This document shows, one piece after another, positions 52,135 to 62,645 of a DNA stretch of 64,000 bases. The stretch lies in contig NZ_SACT01000010.1 of assembly GCF_004016515.1 (NCBI RefSeq), positions 186,001-250,000 on the forward strand, in the 5' to 3' direction. The DNA is from Rubrivivax albus (GTDB lineage: Bacteria; Pseudomonadota; Gammaproteobacteria; Burkholderiales; Burkholderiaceae_C). The notes under the pieces are model-generated. The model made no database searches. It was given only the letters and a program-made list of their open reading frames with translations, and was not told the origin of the DNA. The position numbers and the translations under genes were made by a program. Within the stretch, counting starts at the first letter, position 1. Each line of letters opens with the position of its first letter.

Positions 52135-54048
52135 TCAGCTGCCGCGGTCGATCATCGGCCTGGTGTCTTCCGGCCCCAGGTCCAGGTCCAGCGGCGCAGT
52201 GGGCTGCACCTCGGGGGGAGGCGCATCGTCGCCGAAGTACGGCCGCGGCGAGGTCTGCACGAAGCCAGGCGCATCGTTCAATGGCAGCAGGACGTCCACC
52301 GTGCTGCCGCCACCGGGCGTCCCGTCCAGCAGGTCGCGCGCCAGGGAGTAGAGCATCAGCAGTTCGCGGTACGCGGGCAGGTCGAAGAGTTCCCCGCCAT
52401 CCTTGCGGAACAGCAGCGACTCCAGTTCCGCCATCGCGTCCAGCGGCTGCGGCCAGACCCGCTGCAGCCAGCTGACCACCGCGGGGTAGTCCTCCAGCAC
52501 GCGGCCTTCCTCCCCTGCGTCGGACCATGGCGGGGCGTGGGCATTGAAGCGCTGGTTGAAGCGGTCGCGCGTGCGCTCGTAGGCGGCCTGGTCACCCCGG
52601 CGGTGGTAGATGTCCAGCAGCTTGAGGTACGGCAGCGGGCTGGCACCCCCGGCATCGCGCAGGTGCGACACCAGGAGGTCGATCGCCGCATCGTCCTGCC
52701 CCAGCACGACGAAGAACTCGGCCTGCTGCTCGAGGTCGATCAACTCCTCGGCGCTGACATCGCGCGGCACCTCGACCGGCGACGTCGGCACCCCCACCAA
52801 CGGCAAGGTCTGCTGCGTGAGCGGCACCTCGTCGTCCCAGGCCGGCGGCGGCATCGAGGCCGCCCCCGGCAACTCGGACGGCGTGGGCTGATGGACCGGT
52901 GCCAACCCAGCCCCCACGGCGCCCAGGCCACCGCGGCGGGGCCCGCGCTCCACCAGTAAGGGCACCTGTGACGGCGCCGGCGGTTCCGGCCGGGGCGCCG
53001 GCGCGGCAGCGGCCGGCGGTGCCGGCCGGGCGGCCTGAGCGGCAGCCAGCCACCCCTGCTGGCGTTCGCGCTCGAGTTCACGCAGCCGCAGCCACAGCCA
53101 TGCGGCGAGACCCGCGAACACCAGCATCGCCAGCACCAGTGGCCAGAGCCAACGCGAGCCGCCTTCGGCCGCCTCGGCACGCGCGTTCAACTGCGCCAGC
53201 AGGGCGCGCTGCTCCCGTGCCGCCGCGTTCAGCTGCCGCACGCTGTCTTCCAGCGCGGCGATGCGCGCCTGCGACGCCGATGCTGCGGCGATGGCCGCCT
53301 TGACGGCCTCGTTGGCGCTGTCGACGAGCGCCAGCGTGTCGGCCGAGGGCTCCGATGCGGGACCGGGCGTCGGCAGACTCAGGCGAGGCTCGTCCAGGCG
53401 CAATCGCGGTGCGGGCGCCGCCTCGGCCACGGCAGCAGGCGGCGGCGCCTTCGGTCTGGGCTTGGCCTTCGGACGGGGTTTCGGCTTCGGCGGCGGTGCC
53501 ACCGCGTCCGGCGGCGCCGCCACCGTTGCTGGCGCGGCCACGGGCATCGGCAGGGCCGCCACATCGGGCGGCGTCAGGGGCGGCTGTGCCGCCGGTGGCG
53601 GCGTCGTCGCGGCCGGCGCCTGGGCCAGCACCTCCGGCGCTGCAGGAACCGGCGCCAGCGGCGGGTCGGCAAAGACGGTGAAGCTGCGCACCACGCGTTG
53701 CGCGCAGCCGGCCTGCACCTCCACCGCCACGATGGGTTCATCGATCCGCGTGAGCGTGCGCACCCGCACGACGGCGGTGTTCTCGGGCCCGGTGGTCACG
53801 ACCGTGCCCACGGCCTGGGCGGGCATCGTGCGCTCGCCCACCGTGACGGCAGCACGGACACAGGCCGGATCCAGCGATTCGCCCTCGGCCAACCGCACCA
53901 CGACGCGGAAGTCCAGTGGCCGTCCGAGCTGGGTTGCCGTGGTGCCATTGCCGAACCCGATCGCAGCCGCCGGCAGCGCGCTGCCCAGGCCGATCAGGGC
54001 CAACAAGCTCACGAGGGACGGAATCCGTTTCTTCTTCTGCTGCTGCAT
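52135..54048 (-). CDS. FimV-like exported protein
   Basis: A 637-residue protein with a signal peptide (about 1-29) and a FimV-type N-terminal beta domain (GFGNGTTATQLGRPLDFRVVVRL...). A Pro/Ala/Lys-rich linker (~130-215), a coiled-coil stretch (~240-290), one membrane segment (LWPLVLAMLVFAGLAAWLWL, ~298-317), a second Pro-rich linker and a C-terminal helical TPR-like domain (ISAEELIDLEQQAEFFVVLGQDDAAIDLL-type) follow. No LysM domain is evident, unlike classical FimV. FimV proteins organise cell poles and type IV pili. It is divergent from the next enoyl-CoA hydratase gene. Confidence 0.72.
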   Translation of the reverse strand: MQQQKKKRIPSLVSLLALIGLGSALPAAAIGFGNGTTATQLGRPLDFRVVVRLAEGESLDPACVRAAVTVGERTMPAQAVGTVVTTGPENTAVVRVRTLTRIDEPIVAVEVQAGCAQRVVRSFTVFADPPLAPVPAAPEVLAQAPAATTPPPAAQPPLTPPDVAALPMPVAAPATVAAPPDAVAPPPKPKPRPKAKPRPKAPPPAAVAEAAPAPRLRLDEPRLSLPTPGPASEPSADTLALVDSANEAVKAAIAAASASQARIAALEDSVRQLNAAAREQRALLAQLNARAEAAEGGSRWLWPLVLAMLVFAGLAAWLWLRLRELERERQQGWLAAAQAARPAPPAAAAPAPRPEPPAPSQVPLLVERGPRRGGLGAVGAGLAPVHQPTPSELPGAASMPPPAWDDEVPLTQQTLPLVGVPTSPVEVPRDVSAEELIDLEQQAEFFVVLGQDDAAIDLLVSHLRDAGGASPLPYLKLLDIYHRRGDQAAYERTRDRFNQRFNAHAPPWSDAGEEGRVLEDYPAVVSWLQRVWPQPLDAMAELESLLFRKDGGELFDLPAYRELLMLYSLARDLLDGTPGGGSTVDVLLPLNDAPGFVQTSPRPYFGDDAPPPEVQPTAPLDLDLGPEDTRPMIDRGS

Positions 54049-54153
54049 GCCCGGCACAGGTCGGAATCCGGTTGGAAACGACTCTAGCACGAAGCGTTAC
54101 ATCGACCCGGCGCGCCGATGGCTGCTTCCGCGGCGCATGCCACAATGAATTCA

Positions 54154-54939
54154 ATGCCTTCACAGATGTTGACCGAACAGCAGGGCAGCACGCTGGTGCT
54201 GACCCTGAGCGACCCTGCGTCGCGCAACAGCCTGTCGCCGCAGGCCAGCGCCGCCGGCCTGGAGGCACTGGAGCGCGCCGGGGCCGACCCCGAGGTTCGC
54301 TGCGTCGTGCTGCGGGGAGACGGCGAGCACTTCTGCGGCGGTGGCAACCTGCCGCGCCTGCTGGGGGTGCGCGATGGCGAGCCGGCCGCCCAGGCGGAAT
54401 CGATGCGGCTGCTGCACGGCTTCGTGGAGGCGCTGGTCGCGCTGCCCAAGCCGGTCATTGCCGCCGTGGAAGGCTTCGCGGCGGGTGCCGGTGTCGGCCT
54501 GGTCCTGGCCTGCGACCTCGTCGTCGCCGCGGAGGACGCGAAGTTCGTGCTGTCCTATGGCCGAGTCGGCCTCTCGCCCGATGCCGGGGCCACGTGGCAA
54601 CTGGCGCGGCGCGTGCCACGCGCGCAGGCGCTGCGCATGCTGTGGCTGCCCAGCCCGCAGCCTGCGGCCCAATGGCAGCAATGGGGTCTGGTCAACGAGG
54701 TGGTCGACCGCGGGCACGCGCTGCCGCGCGCGCTGGCCCTGGCCGACGAACTGGCCGCCATGGCACCCAACGCGGTGGGCAGCGCAAAGCAGCTGATGAA
54801 CGACGCCGTGACGGCACCGCTGCGCGAGCAACTCGACCGCGAGCGTGACCACTTCGTGCGCAACCTCTTCCATGCCAATGGCGGCGAAGGCATCCGCGCC
54901 TTCCTCGACAAGCGAAAGCCACGCTTCGGCGGCATGTGA
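54154..54939 (+). CDS. Enoyl-CoA hydratase/isomerase
   Basis: A 261-residue crotonase-family enzyme. Segments are VVLRGDGEHFCGGGNLPRLLG (oxyanion-hole region, in place of the usual CAGxDL), AAVEGFAAGAGVGLVLACDLVVA and SYGRVGLSPDAGATWQLARRVPRAQALRM. It should act in fatty-acid or related CoA-ester breakdown. Several in-frame ATGs lie upstream (54118, 54145); 54154 or 54166 fit the family start. The next genes, a Crp-type regulator and the kinase/ACAD pair, suggest a common acyl-CoA theme. Confidence 0.85.
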   Translation: MPSQMLTEQQGSTLVLTLSDPASRNSLSPQASAAGLEALERAGADPEVRCVVLRGDGEHFCGGGNLPRLLGVRDGEPAAQAESMRLLHGFVEALVALPKPVIAAVEGFAAGAGVGLVLACDLVVAAEDAKFVLSYGRVGLSPDAGATWQLARRVPRAQALRMLWLPSPQPAAQWQQWGLVNEVVDRGHALPRALALADELAAMAPNAVGSAKQLMNDAVTAPLREQLDRERDHFVRNLFHANGGEGIRAFLDKRKPRFGGM

Positions 54940-55024
54940 TCCGCCGGCGCGGCGGGCGCGCGCACCCTCCGCCCGGCCTGCGACGCGCCAAGCGACGCCG
55001 ACGCTGTCGCGTCAGGGACAAGCC

Positions 55025-55729
55025 ATGCACAACCCCACTCTTACACTGGACGAACGACGCAACATCGACACCGGGGCGTGGTTCAGCAAGCTCTCTCTCC
55101 CATTGCAGCAGGCGATCCTGTCGCGGGCCATCGTGCGGCGCCTGCCCGACGACGCGCCGCTGGCGATCCGCGGTGCGCAGGCCGAGGAATGGGTGGGCGT
55201 GGCACGCGGCGCGGTGCGCATCAGCACGGTGGCGCTGTCGGGCAAGCAGGTCACGCTGACATACTGCGAGCCGGGCACCTGGTTCGGCGACATCGCGCTG
55301 TTCGACGGCCTGCCGCGCACGCACGACGCGCACGCCCATGGCGAGACCACCCTGCTGGTGGTGCGCAAGCCCGACTTCAAGGCGCTGCTGGCGCAGCACG
55401 TGGAGCTCTACGAGGCCCTGCTGCGCCTGAACTGCCGCCGGCTGCGGCTGATGTTCGACCAGTTCGAGGACGTCAACACCCGCCCGCTGCAGGCGCGGCT
55501 GGCGCGCCAGCTGCTGCTGCTGGCCAAGAGCTACGGCATTGCCGACGGCGAGGAGATCCGCATCGGGCTGCAGCTCGCGCAGGAGGACCTGGCGCAGCTG
55601 CTGGGCGCCTCGCGCCAGCGCGTGAACCAGGAGCTCAAGGGCTTCGAGCGCGATGGCATCCTGCGCGTGGAACCGACGCGGCTGGTCGTGCTGTCGCGCG
55701 AGCGGCTGATGGCCGTCGCGGAACGCTGA
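55025..55729 (+). CDS. Crp/Fnr-family transcription regulator
   Basis: A 234-residue regulator with an N-terminal cyclic-nucleotide-binding-type beta-roll (EEWVGVARGAVRISTVALSGKQVTLTYCEPGTWFGDIALFDGLPRTHDA) and a C-terminal winged helix (LAQEDLAQLLGASRQRVNQELKGFERDGILRVEPTRLVVL). It lacks the N-terminal cysteine cluster of Fnr, so it is not an Fe-S oxygen sensor. The ligand is unknown. Only 19 nt separate it from the kinase/ACAD pair, which it may regulate (inference from position). Confidence 0.88.
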   Translation: MHNPTLTLDERRNIDTGAWFSKLSLPLQQAILSRAIVRRLPDDAPLAIRGAQAEEWVGVARGAVRISTVALSGKQVTLTYCEPGTWFGDIALFDGLPRTHDAHAHGETTLLVVRKPDFKALLAQHVELYEALLRLNCRRLRLMFDQFEDVNTRPLQARLARQLLLLAKSYGIADGEEIRIGLQLAQEDLAQLLGASRQRVNQELKGFERDGILRVEPTRLVVLSRERLMAVAER

Positions 55730-55748
55730 CCCCCGGACGCACCTGACG

Positions 55749-56837
55749 ATGGAACAGTTCACCGGCACCCAACCCGTGCGCGAACAGCACGTCTTCGACG
55801 TGGCCGCACTGACGGCCTGGCTCGCACCCCGCATCGAAGGCTTCCGTGGCCCGCTGGAGGTCTCGCAGTTCAAGGGCGGGCAGTCCAACCCCACCTACCT
55901 GCTGCGCACGCCCGGCGCGTCCTACGTGATGCGGGCCAAGCCCGGCCCGGCGGCCAAGCTGCTGCCGTCGGCGCACGCCATCGACCGCGAATTCCGCGTG
56001 ATGGGTGCGCTGCACGGCCGCGGCGTGCCGGTGGCGCGCATGCACGTGCTGTGCGAGGACGAATCGGTCATCGGCCGCGCGTTCTACGTGATGGAGTACG
56101 TTCAGGGGCGGGTCTTCTGGGACCAGTCCCTGCCCGATCTGACGCCAGCGCAGCGTGGCGACATCTACGACGAGATGAACCGGGTCATCGCCGCGCTGCA
56201 CAGCGTGGACGTGGCTGCCGCGGGCCTGGCCGACTACGGCAAGCCGGGCAATTACTTCGACCGCCAGATCGGCCGCTGGAGCAAGCAGTACCTGGCATCG
56301 CAGACCGAGGTCATCGAGCCGATGGACCGGTTGCTGCAGTGGCTGCCGGCCAACGTGCCCGCGAGTGCCCGCGATGCGGACCAGGTCTCCGTGGTGCACG
56401 GTGACTACCGCCTGGACAACATGATCTGGCATCCCGACGAGCCGCGCGTGCTGGCGGTGCTGGACTGGGAACTGTCCACGCTGGGTCACCCGCTGGCCGA
56501 CTTCAGCTACCACTGCATGGCCTGGCACATCCCCCCGGGCACGTTCCGCGGCATCGGCGGCCTGGACCTGCCGGCGCTGGGCATCCCGTCGGAGCGCGAC
56601 TACGTTCGCCGCTACTGCGAGCGCACCGGCCGCGCCGACCCGGACGCGGTGATGGCCGACTGGAACTTCTACCTCGCCTACAACCTGTTCCGCCTGGCCT
56701 CGATCACGCAGGGCATCGCCCGCCGCGTGCTCGACGGCACGGCCGCCAGCGCACAGGCACGGGCCACGGGCGCGTCGACGCGGCCGCTGGCCGAGATGGC
56801 CTGGCGCTTTGCCCGGGCCGCCGACAACGACAACTGA
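55749..56837 (+). CDS. APH-family phosphotransferase (ACAD10/11 kinase-like, LvaA-like)
   Basis: A 362-residue kinase of the aminoglycoside-phosphotransferase fold. The ATP-binding strand is QFKGGQSNPTYLL, the catalytic loop VVHGDYRLDNMIW, and the metal-binding DWELSTLGHPLADFSYH. This set is typical of the family fused to the dehydrogenase domain in ACAD10/11 and of LvaA, which phosphorylates 4-hydroxyacyl-CoA in levulinate breakdown. The matching dehydrogenase gene lies 21 nt downstream. A drug-resistance role is unlikely. The substrate here is not known. Confidence 0.86.
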   Translation: MEQFTGTQPVREQHVFDVAALTAWLAPRIEGFRGPLEVSQFKGGQSNPTYLLRTPGASYVMRAKPGPAAKLLPSAHAIDREFRVMGALHGRGVPVARMHVLCEDESVIGRAFYVMEYVQGRVFWDQSLPDLTPAQRGDIYDEMNRVIAALHSVDVAAAGLADYGKPGNYFDRQIGRWSKQYLASQTEVIEPMDRLLQWLPANVPASARDADQVSVVHGDYRLDNMIWHPDEPRVLAVLDWELSTLGHPLADFSYHCMAWHIPPGTFRGIGGLDLPALGIPSERDYVRRYCERTGRADPDAVMADWNFYLAYNLFRLASITQGIARRVLDGTAASAQARATGASTRPLAEMAWRFARAADNDN

Positions 56838-56858
56838 CACCCACGAAGGAGACCGCGC

Positions 56859-58109
<1,251 letters not shown>

Positions 58110-58172
58110 TCGCCGCGCGGCCCGACGGCACGGGACCAGGCCCGACGCAGCGAGCCGAGGGCCCGTCGTCGA

Positions 58173-58910
58173 TCAGGTCGTCTCGTCGTCCGCCGGTGTG
58201 CGGGTGGCGGTGAACATGCTCGGCTGCGTGCTGGCGTGCCCGGGATCCGACCCGGCATCGGCCGCTCGGCGCGCCTCGCGCATGGCCTGTTGGAACAGTT
58301 GCAGCCAGGCATCCAGGTCCTGCGGCTGGGGTTCGTCCAGGCCGGTGCGCAGGCTCAGGCGCCCGCGCGAGACCATCAGCACCATCGGCTGGCCGGTCAC
58401 CAGCGGCGCGGCCAGCAGGCCAGCGGTCAGCGGGCCCTCCAGCCACTGCGTCAGCCACGCCTTGGCCTGCGAGACGGCGGCAAAGCGGTCGCGCAGAGCC
58501 CCGAGTTCGGGGCCTCCGAGCTTGGCGTACATGACCAACCAGCGCATCTCCGGCGGCGTCTGGTCGTCGATGCGTGTCTGCACGCTCTCGACGTACTGGT
58601 CGAACACCGACTTCTCCAGCCGGGCCTGCAGCGTGCGATCGAGCACCAGCGCCTGCAGGTCGGACGGCAGCCCCAGTTCCGCCCGCAGCCGCAGTTCAGG
58701 CCCTTCGATGTAGGGCCGCTGCGACGGGCCCCACTCCAGACGCCAAGGCTGGGCGCCCAGGCGGCCCTCGATCACGAAGCCGCCCTCCTCCCCGCGCACC
58801 GGCCGGAAGCTGTACTGGCGTGATCGGGCCCAGTCTGCCAGTTCCGCCTGGTCGCGCTCCGTGTCACCGGTGCGCGCAAACAGGCGCTTGATTCCGTCGA
58901 GCATGCTCAT
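58173..58910 (-). CDS. Hypothetical protein
   Basis: A 245-residue soluble protein without a recognised family. It begins MSMLDGIKRLFARTGD. A mixed alpha/beta region follows with EEGGFVIEGRLGAQPWRLEWGPSQRPYIEGPELRLRAELGLP and then ARLEKSVFDQYVESVQTRIDDQTPPEMRWLVMYAKL, and the tail is low-complexity and polar. No signal peptide or membrane segment is seen. It is convergent with the ACAD gene and divergent from tRNA-Arg. The start at 58910 was chosen because upstream codons have no protein-like character. Confidence 0.7.
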   Translation of the reverse strand: MSMLDGIKRLFARTGDTERDQAELADWARSRQYSFRPVRGEEGGFVIEGRLGAQPWRLEWGPSQRPYIEGPELRLRAELGLPSDLQALVLDRTLQARLEKSVFDQYVESVQTRIDDQTPPEMRWLVMYAKLGGPELGALRDRFAAVSQAKAWLTQWLEGPLTAGLLAAPLVTGQPMVLMVSRGRLSLRTGLDEPQPQDLDAWLQLFQQAMREARRAADAGSDPGHASTQPSMFTATRTPADDETT

Positions 58911-59031
58911 GACGTGGCGGCACTCTTCGCCGCGGTGGGAGAACGGCGTCCCCGGAAGTGTAGGGGACTGCAGGCGGCACGCCATGGTTAGTCCCGGGCT
59001 GTCCGCCTTGGCCTCCTAGAATGCCATCGCG

Positions 59032-59108
59032 CTGCCCGTAGCTCAACTGGATAGAGCAGCTGCCTTCTAAGCAGCAGGTCGGGGGTTCGAGTCCCTCCGG
59101 GCAGGCCA
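59032..59108 (+). tRNA. tRNA-Arg (UCU)
   Basis: A 77-nt cloverleaf with acceptor CTGCCCG/CGGGCAG, D arm GCTCAACTGGATAGAGC, anticodon loop CTTCTAA with anticodon TCT, and T arm GGGGGTTCGAGTCCCTC. The CCA end is encoded. Confidence 0.95.
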
Positions 59109-59192
59109 GAGTGTCGACGCGGCTGACAGTCCCCCGGCGCTGCACCATTGGGGTTGTCGCAAGTCCTTGTTACACATGGGCTGGCGTGAAAC

Positions 59193-59879
59193 TTGCACTC
59201 CCTGACGCCTGTGCCGTGCCTCCGTCTCCCCCGCCGAGCCCTGGGTGTCGTGCCCGCCGCGTGTCTGGCGTGCCTGACGTCCCTGGCCTTTGCAGAACCT
59301 GTGGCCATCGATGCCGTCGAGCAGGCCACCGCAGCGCCGACCTGGATCGCACAAGGCGAGTCGCCCGTCGATGTCGAAGCCTGGCTCCGCGAAGAATCCA
59401 CGAGCACGCTGCTGGCGCAGGCGGCGGAGGCCACCCGGCACGAGGTGTTGCAGCACGGCTTCCAGCCGCGGCCGCCGACGTGGATCCAGGCAGCGGCCGT
59501 GGCAGCGGCGGGGTCGGTCGCTGACGATGCCGTCGAGCGCGCCGAGCGCGACCTGCAGACCCTGAATTGGGTGATCGAACAGCAGCAGCGCGACGCCGCT
59601 GCGAAGCGTCAAGGTCGGGCTTCGAACGGTGCCGACGACAGCGATGACGAGCGCTGGTTCCGGCAGCTCTTGCCGCAGCACTGGATCCCCATCCTCAAGG
59701 CCAACCGCGAGTGGGTGATCGCCGGCGGCACCACGGTGCTGCTGCTGGTCTGGGGTGCTTCGATGTTCGCGCGGCGGCCCAGCAGCGACCCGCTGCAGGC
59801 CAAGGCCGCCCCCGCCACGGCCCCGACCAAGCCCCGCCGGCACCGCCATCGCCGCCGCAGCGGCCTTCAATGGCAGTAG
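59193..59879 (+). CDS. Exported protein with one C-terminal membrane segment
   Basis: A 228-residue protein beginning with TTG (GTG at 59211 is an alternative). A signal-like stretch (about 13-34, LGVVPAACLACLTSLAFAEP) is followed by an Ala/Glu-rich helical region, a polar linker (NGADDSDDERW), one membrane segment (WVIAGGTTVLLLVWGASMFA, about 172-191) and a basic tail rich in Arg and His. The function is unknown. It follows tRNA-Arg by 84 nt and precedes the UvrD-like helicase by 48 nt. Confidence 0.6.
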   Translation: MHSLTPVPCLRLPRRALGVVPAACLACLTSLAFAEPVAIDAVEQATAAPTWIAQGESPVDVEAWLREESTSTLLAQAAEATRHEVLQHGFQPRPPTWIQAAAVAAAGSVADDAVERAERDLQTLNWVIEQQQRDAAAKRQGRASNGADDSDDERWFRQLLPQHWIPILKANREWVIAGGTTVLLLVWGASMFARRPSSDPLQAKAAPATAPTKPRRHRHRRRSGLQWQ

Positions 59880-59927
59880 CCTGAGCCCTGAGTCGCCGGC
59901 ATCGCTGGATGCCTGTACAGTGGCAGG

Positions 59928-62012
59928 ATGATCGCCACGGTACCCGCCGCTTGTTCACCGTCGACCGCTCTTGCCCGTCGTGATGCGCTGAACGCGGAGC
60001 AGCGGCAGGCGGCCGAGCACGGCGACGGCCCGCTGCTCGTGGCGGCCGGCCCCGGGACCGGCAAGACGGCCACGCTGGCCGCCCGCGTGGCCAGCCTGCT
60101 CGGCCGCGGCGCCGATCCCCAGCGCCTGCTGCTGCTGACCTTCTCGCGACGCGCCGCGCAGACCATGGGGCAGCGCGCTGCCCATCTGCTGGCCGCGACC
60201 CGAGGCGGGCAGGCCCCCGCCGCCGCGGCGCTGCCCTGGAGCGGCACCTTTCACGCCGTCGCCGCCCGCCTGCTGCGCGACCTGGCACCGGCCATCGGTC
60301 TGCCCGCCGACTTCAGCGTGCTCGACCGCGGTGATGCCGAGGATCTGATGGCATCGGTGCGCTCGGCGCGGGGCCAGGCCGAACTGCCGCGGCGCTTTCC
60401 GCTGGCCCCCACCTGCCTGGCCATCGCCTCGCGCTGCGTCAACACCGACGCGCCGCTGGCCGACGTCGTGACCGAGCACTACCCGTGGTGCCGCCCGTGG
60501 ACCGGCGAACTGCAGCAACTGTTCGCCGACTTCTCGCGGCATAAGTTGCAGCACCGCCTGCTCGACTTCGACGACCTGCTGCTCGCCTGGGCCGAGGCCA
60601 TGGACGTGCCGGCCGTGGCGCAGGCGCTGGGCCGTCGTTTCGACCACGTGCTGGTCGACGAGGCCCAGGACTGCAACCGCCTGCAGGCGCGCATCCTGGC
60701 CGGCCTGAAACCCGACGGACGCGGCCTCACCCTGGTGGGCGACGACGACCAGTGCATATACGGCTTCCGCGGTGCGGACCGGCAGCTGATGCTCGACTTC
60801 GCGGCCACCCACGGTGAACGTGCCACCGTGGTCGCACTGACGCGCAACTACCGCGCCACACCGGCCCTGGTGGCCGCGGCGCAGGCGGTGATCGACGGCG
60901 CCGCGCGGCGGCTGCCGCGGGTGATGCACAGCGGTGTGGACGCCGGGCCGCGGCCAAGGCTGGTGCGTGTGGACGACGAAGCCGCGCAGGCCACCTGGGT
61001 GGTCGACGAGGTGCTGCGTCTGCGCGAACAGGGTCTCGCCCTGAAGCAGCAGGCGGTGCTGTTCAGAACCGGTACGCACGCATCGGTGCTCGAACTGGAA
61101 CTCGTGCGCCGCGGCGTGCCCTTCGTCAAGTTCGGCGGCCTGCGCTTCCTGGACACCGCCCATGTGAAGGACCTGCTGGCCCTGCTGCGCTGGAGCCGCA
61201 ACCCGCGGCACGCGCTGGCGGCACAGCGCTGCGCGCGTCTGGTGCCCGGCATCGGGCCAGCCGCTGTGCGGCGGCTGCTGGCGGCGCTGGAGAGCGGCGG
61301 CGATCCTGTGGCCGCGATCGACGCGTTCCAGCCGCCGCCGGGCGCGCGTGAGGGCTGGCAGGGCCTGGCCACCCTGTGGTCGGCACTGCACCGCGGCGCC
61401 CTCCCCTGGCCCGAGTCCTACGACGCCGCGCTGGACTGGCTCACGCCGCAGCTGCGCGTGCGCCACGACGACGCCGCCGTCCGCCTGGCCGACCTGGCGC
61501 AACTGCGGGCCGCCGCCCACGCACAGCCCGACGCCGACCGCTTCCTGGCCGACCTGGCCCTGGACCCGCCGCAGTCCAGCAGCGACCTGGCTGGCCCGCC
61601 GCACCGCGACGAGGACTGGCTGGTGCTATCGACCATCCACGCCGCCAAGGGCCAGGAATGGCGGGCCGTGCACGTGCTGTCGGTGGTGGACGGGTGCATG
61701 CCCGCCGACCTGGCCACCGGCCGTGCCGAGGAAATCGAGGAGGAACGCCGCCTGCTGTACGTGGCGATGACGCGCGCTCGCGTGCACCTGAACCTGGTCG
61801 TGCCGCACCGATTCCACGTCACACAGCAGCACCGCCACGGCGACCGCCACCTTTACGCCGTGCCCAGCCGTTTCATCGACGCGCGGGTGCAGGCCTGCTG
61901 CGACGACATCGACCTGCGCCCCGACCAGCCGGCCACGCTGGGCCTCGACCTGCCGCCGGGCTGCGCCGACATCGCTACCACGATGCGCCAGCGCTGGGGC
62001 ACGGCAGGCTGA
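59928..62012 (+). CDS. UvrD/Rep-like ATP-dependent DNA helicase
   Basis: A 694-residue superfamily 1A helicase. Motif I is VAAGPGTGKTATLAAR (residues ~38-53), motif II HVLVDEAQDCNRLQ, motif III LVGDDDQCIYGFRGAD, motif IV region NYRATPALV, motif V STIHAAKGQEWRAVHVLSVVDGCMP, and motif VI EEERRLLYVAMTRAR. It is a complete 3'-5' helicase, likely acting in repair or in replication-conflict resolution. It lacks a nuclease domain. It is somewhat shorter than UvrD and so may be a distinct paralogue. Confidence 0.92.
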   Translation: MIATVPAACSPSTALARRDALNAEQRQAAEHGDGPLLVAAGPGTGKTATLAARVASLLGRGADPQRLLLLTFSRRAAQTMGQRAAHLLAATRGGQAPAAAALPWSGTFHAVAARLLRDLAPAIGLPADFSVLDRGDAEDLMASVRSARGQAELPRRFPLAPTCLAIASRCVNTDAPLADVVTEHYPWCRPWTGELQQLFADFSRHKLQHRLLDFDDLLLAWAEAMDVPAVAQALGRRFDHVLVDEAQDCNRLQARILAGLKPDGRGLTLVGDDDQCIYGFRGADRQLMLDFAATHGERATVVALTRNYRATPALVAAAQAVIDGAARRLPRVMHSGVDAGPRPRLVRVDDEAAQATWVVDEVLRLREQGLALKQQAVLFRTGTHASVLELELVRRGVPFVKFGGLRFLDTAHVKDLLALLRWSRNPRHALAAQRCARLVPGIGPAAVRRLLAALESGGDPVAAIDAFQPPPGAREGWQGLATLWSALHRGALPWPESYDAALDWLTPQLRVRHDDAAVRLADLAQLRAAAHAQPDADRFLADLALDPPQSSSDLAGPPHRDEDWLVLSTIHAAKGQEWRAVHVLSVVDGCMPADLATGRAEEIEEERRLLYVAMTRARVHLNLVVPHRFHVTQQHRHGDRHLYAVPSRFIDARVQACCDDIDLRPDQPATLGLDLPPGCADIATTMRQRWGTAG

Positions 62013-62043
62013 CAGCCGGTGCGGCTGGCCCTACCATCGCGCC

Positions 62044-62538
62044 ATGAACGCCGCCACGGACGCCCCCCACCTGCGCGCTGACGCGCATCAGCAGACCCTG
62101 CGCCATCTAGGCGCGCTGGCGCATCAGGCGCGTGCCACTCTGCGCGCGGCCGACCGCTTCGTCACCCAGGGTGACGCGCCGGCGGTGGACACCGCCAGCT
62201 GGCTGGTCTGCACCGCCGTCGAACTGGCCCAGGAGGTGGCCAGAGAGCTGGATGGGCTGGCGCGCGGTCTGCGCGAAACCGGCGCCGAAGGACAGCAACT
62301 CCAGGCCCTGGCACCCATGCGGCGCACCGCGCACCAGTTGCATGCCGCCTGCCGGGCAGCGGACCTGTTCCTCGAACAGGAAACCCGGGAAGACCGAGAC
62401 GCCGGCACCTGGCTGGTGGCCAGTGCCCGAGCGCTCGCCGACCGGCTCACGACCGCGTTGGACGATGGGGTCAGTGCGCGCGCGGTGAACGAACCCGTCA
62501 AGCGTGTGGCGGCACCCGCCCGCGGCGCAGCCGCCTGA
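62044..62538 (+). CDS. Small Ala-rich protein with an internal duplication
   Basis: A 164-residue all-helical protein built from two similar halves. LGALAHQARATLRAADRFVTQ...DTASWLVCTAVELAQEVARELDGL (about 19-70) parallels LAPMRRTAHQLHAACRAADLFLEQ...DAGTWLVASARALADRLTTALDDG (about 94-146). Each half has the A-A-D-x-F and W-L-V positions. No family is recognised. It is the last chromosomal gene before the tRNA-Pro attachment site and was probably downstream of the intact tRNA before integration. Confidence 0.7.
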   Translation: MNAATDAPHLRADAHQQTLRHLGALAHQARATLRAADRFVTQGDAPAVDTASWLVCTAVELAQEVARELDGLARGLRETGAEGQQLQALAPMRRTAHQLHAACRAADLFLEQETREDRDAGTWLVASARALADRLTTALDDGVSARAVNEPVKRVAAPARGAAA

Positions 62539-62600
62539 GCTGCCGAGGGCAGCGCCCTGGCGAAGCCACTCGTCACCCGCAAGGCGGCCGTCGATCAAAT

Positions 62601-62645
62601 TGGTCGGGGTGACACGATTCGAACGTGCGACCCTCTGGTCCCAAA
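62601..62645 (-). other. tRNA-Pro(UGG) 3' fragment: attachment site of an integrated element
   Basis: On the minus strand the 45 bases read as the 3' half of a tRNA-Pro: anticodon loop TTTGGGA, stem side CCAG, variable loop, T arm GCACGTTCGAATCGTGT, acceptor CACCCCG and CCA. The 5' half (D arm and 5' acceptor) is absent; similarity stops at the anticodon loop. Tyrosine integrases commonly cross over here and leave such a half-tRNA at one end. The neighbouring integrase at 62826 supports this. The complete tRNA should be restored at the far end of the element. Confidence 0.88.

Noticed and set aside
55749..56837. Aminoglycoside resistance kinase
   Set aside because: The APH fold is shared, but the adjacent acyl-CoA dehydrogenase and the sequence type place it with ACAD10/11-linked kinases, not resistance enzymes.
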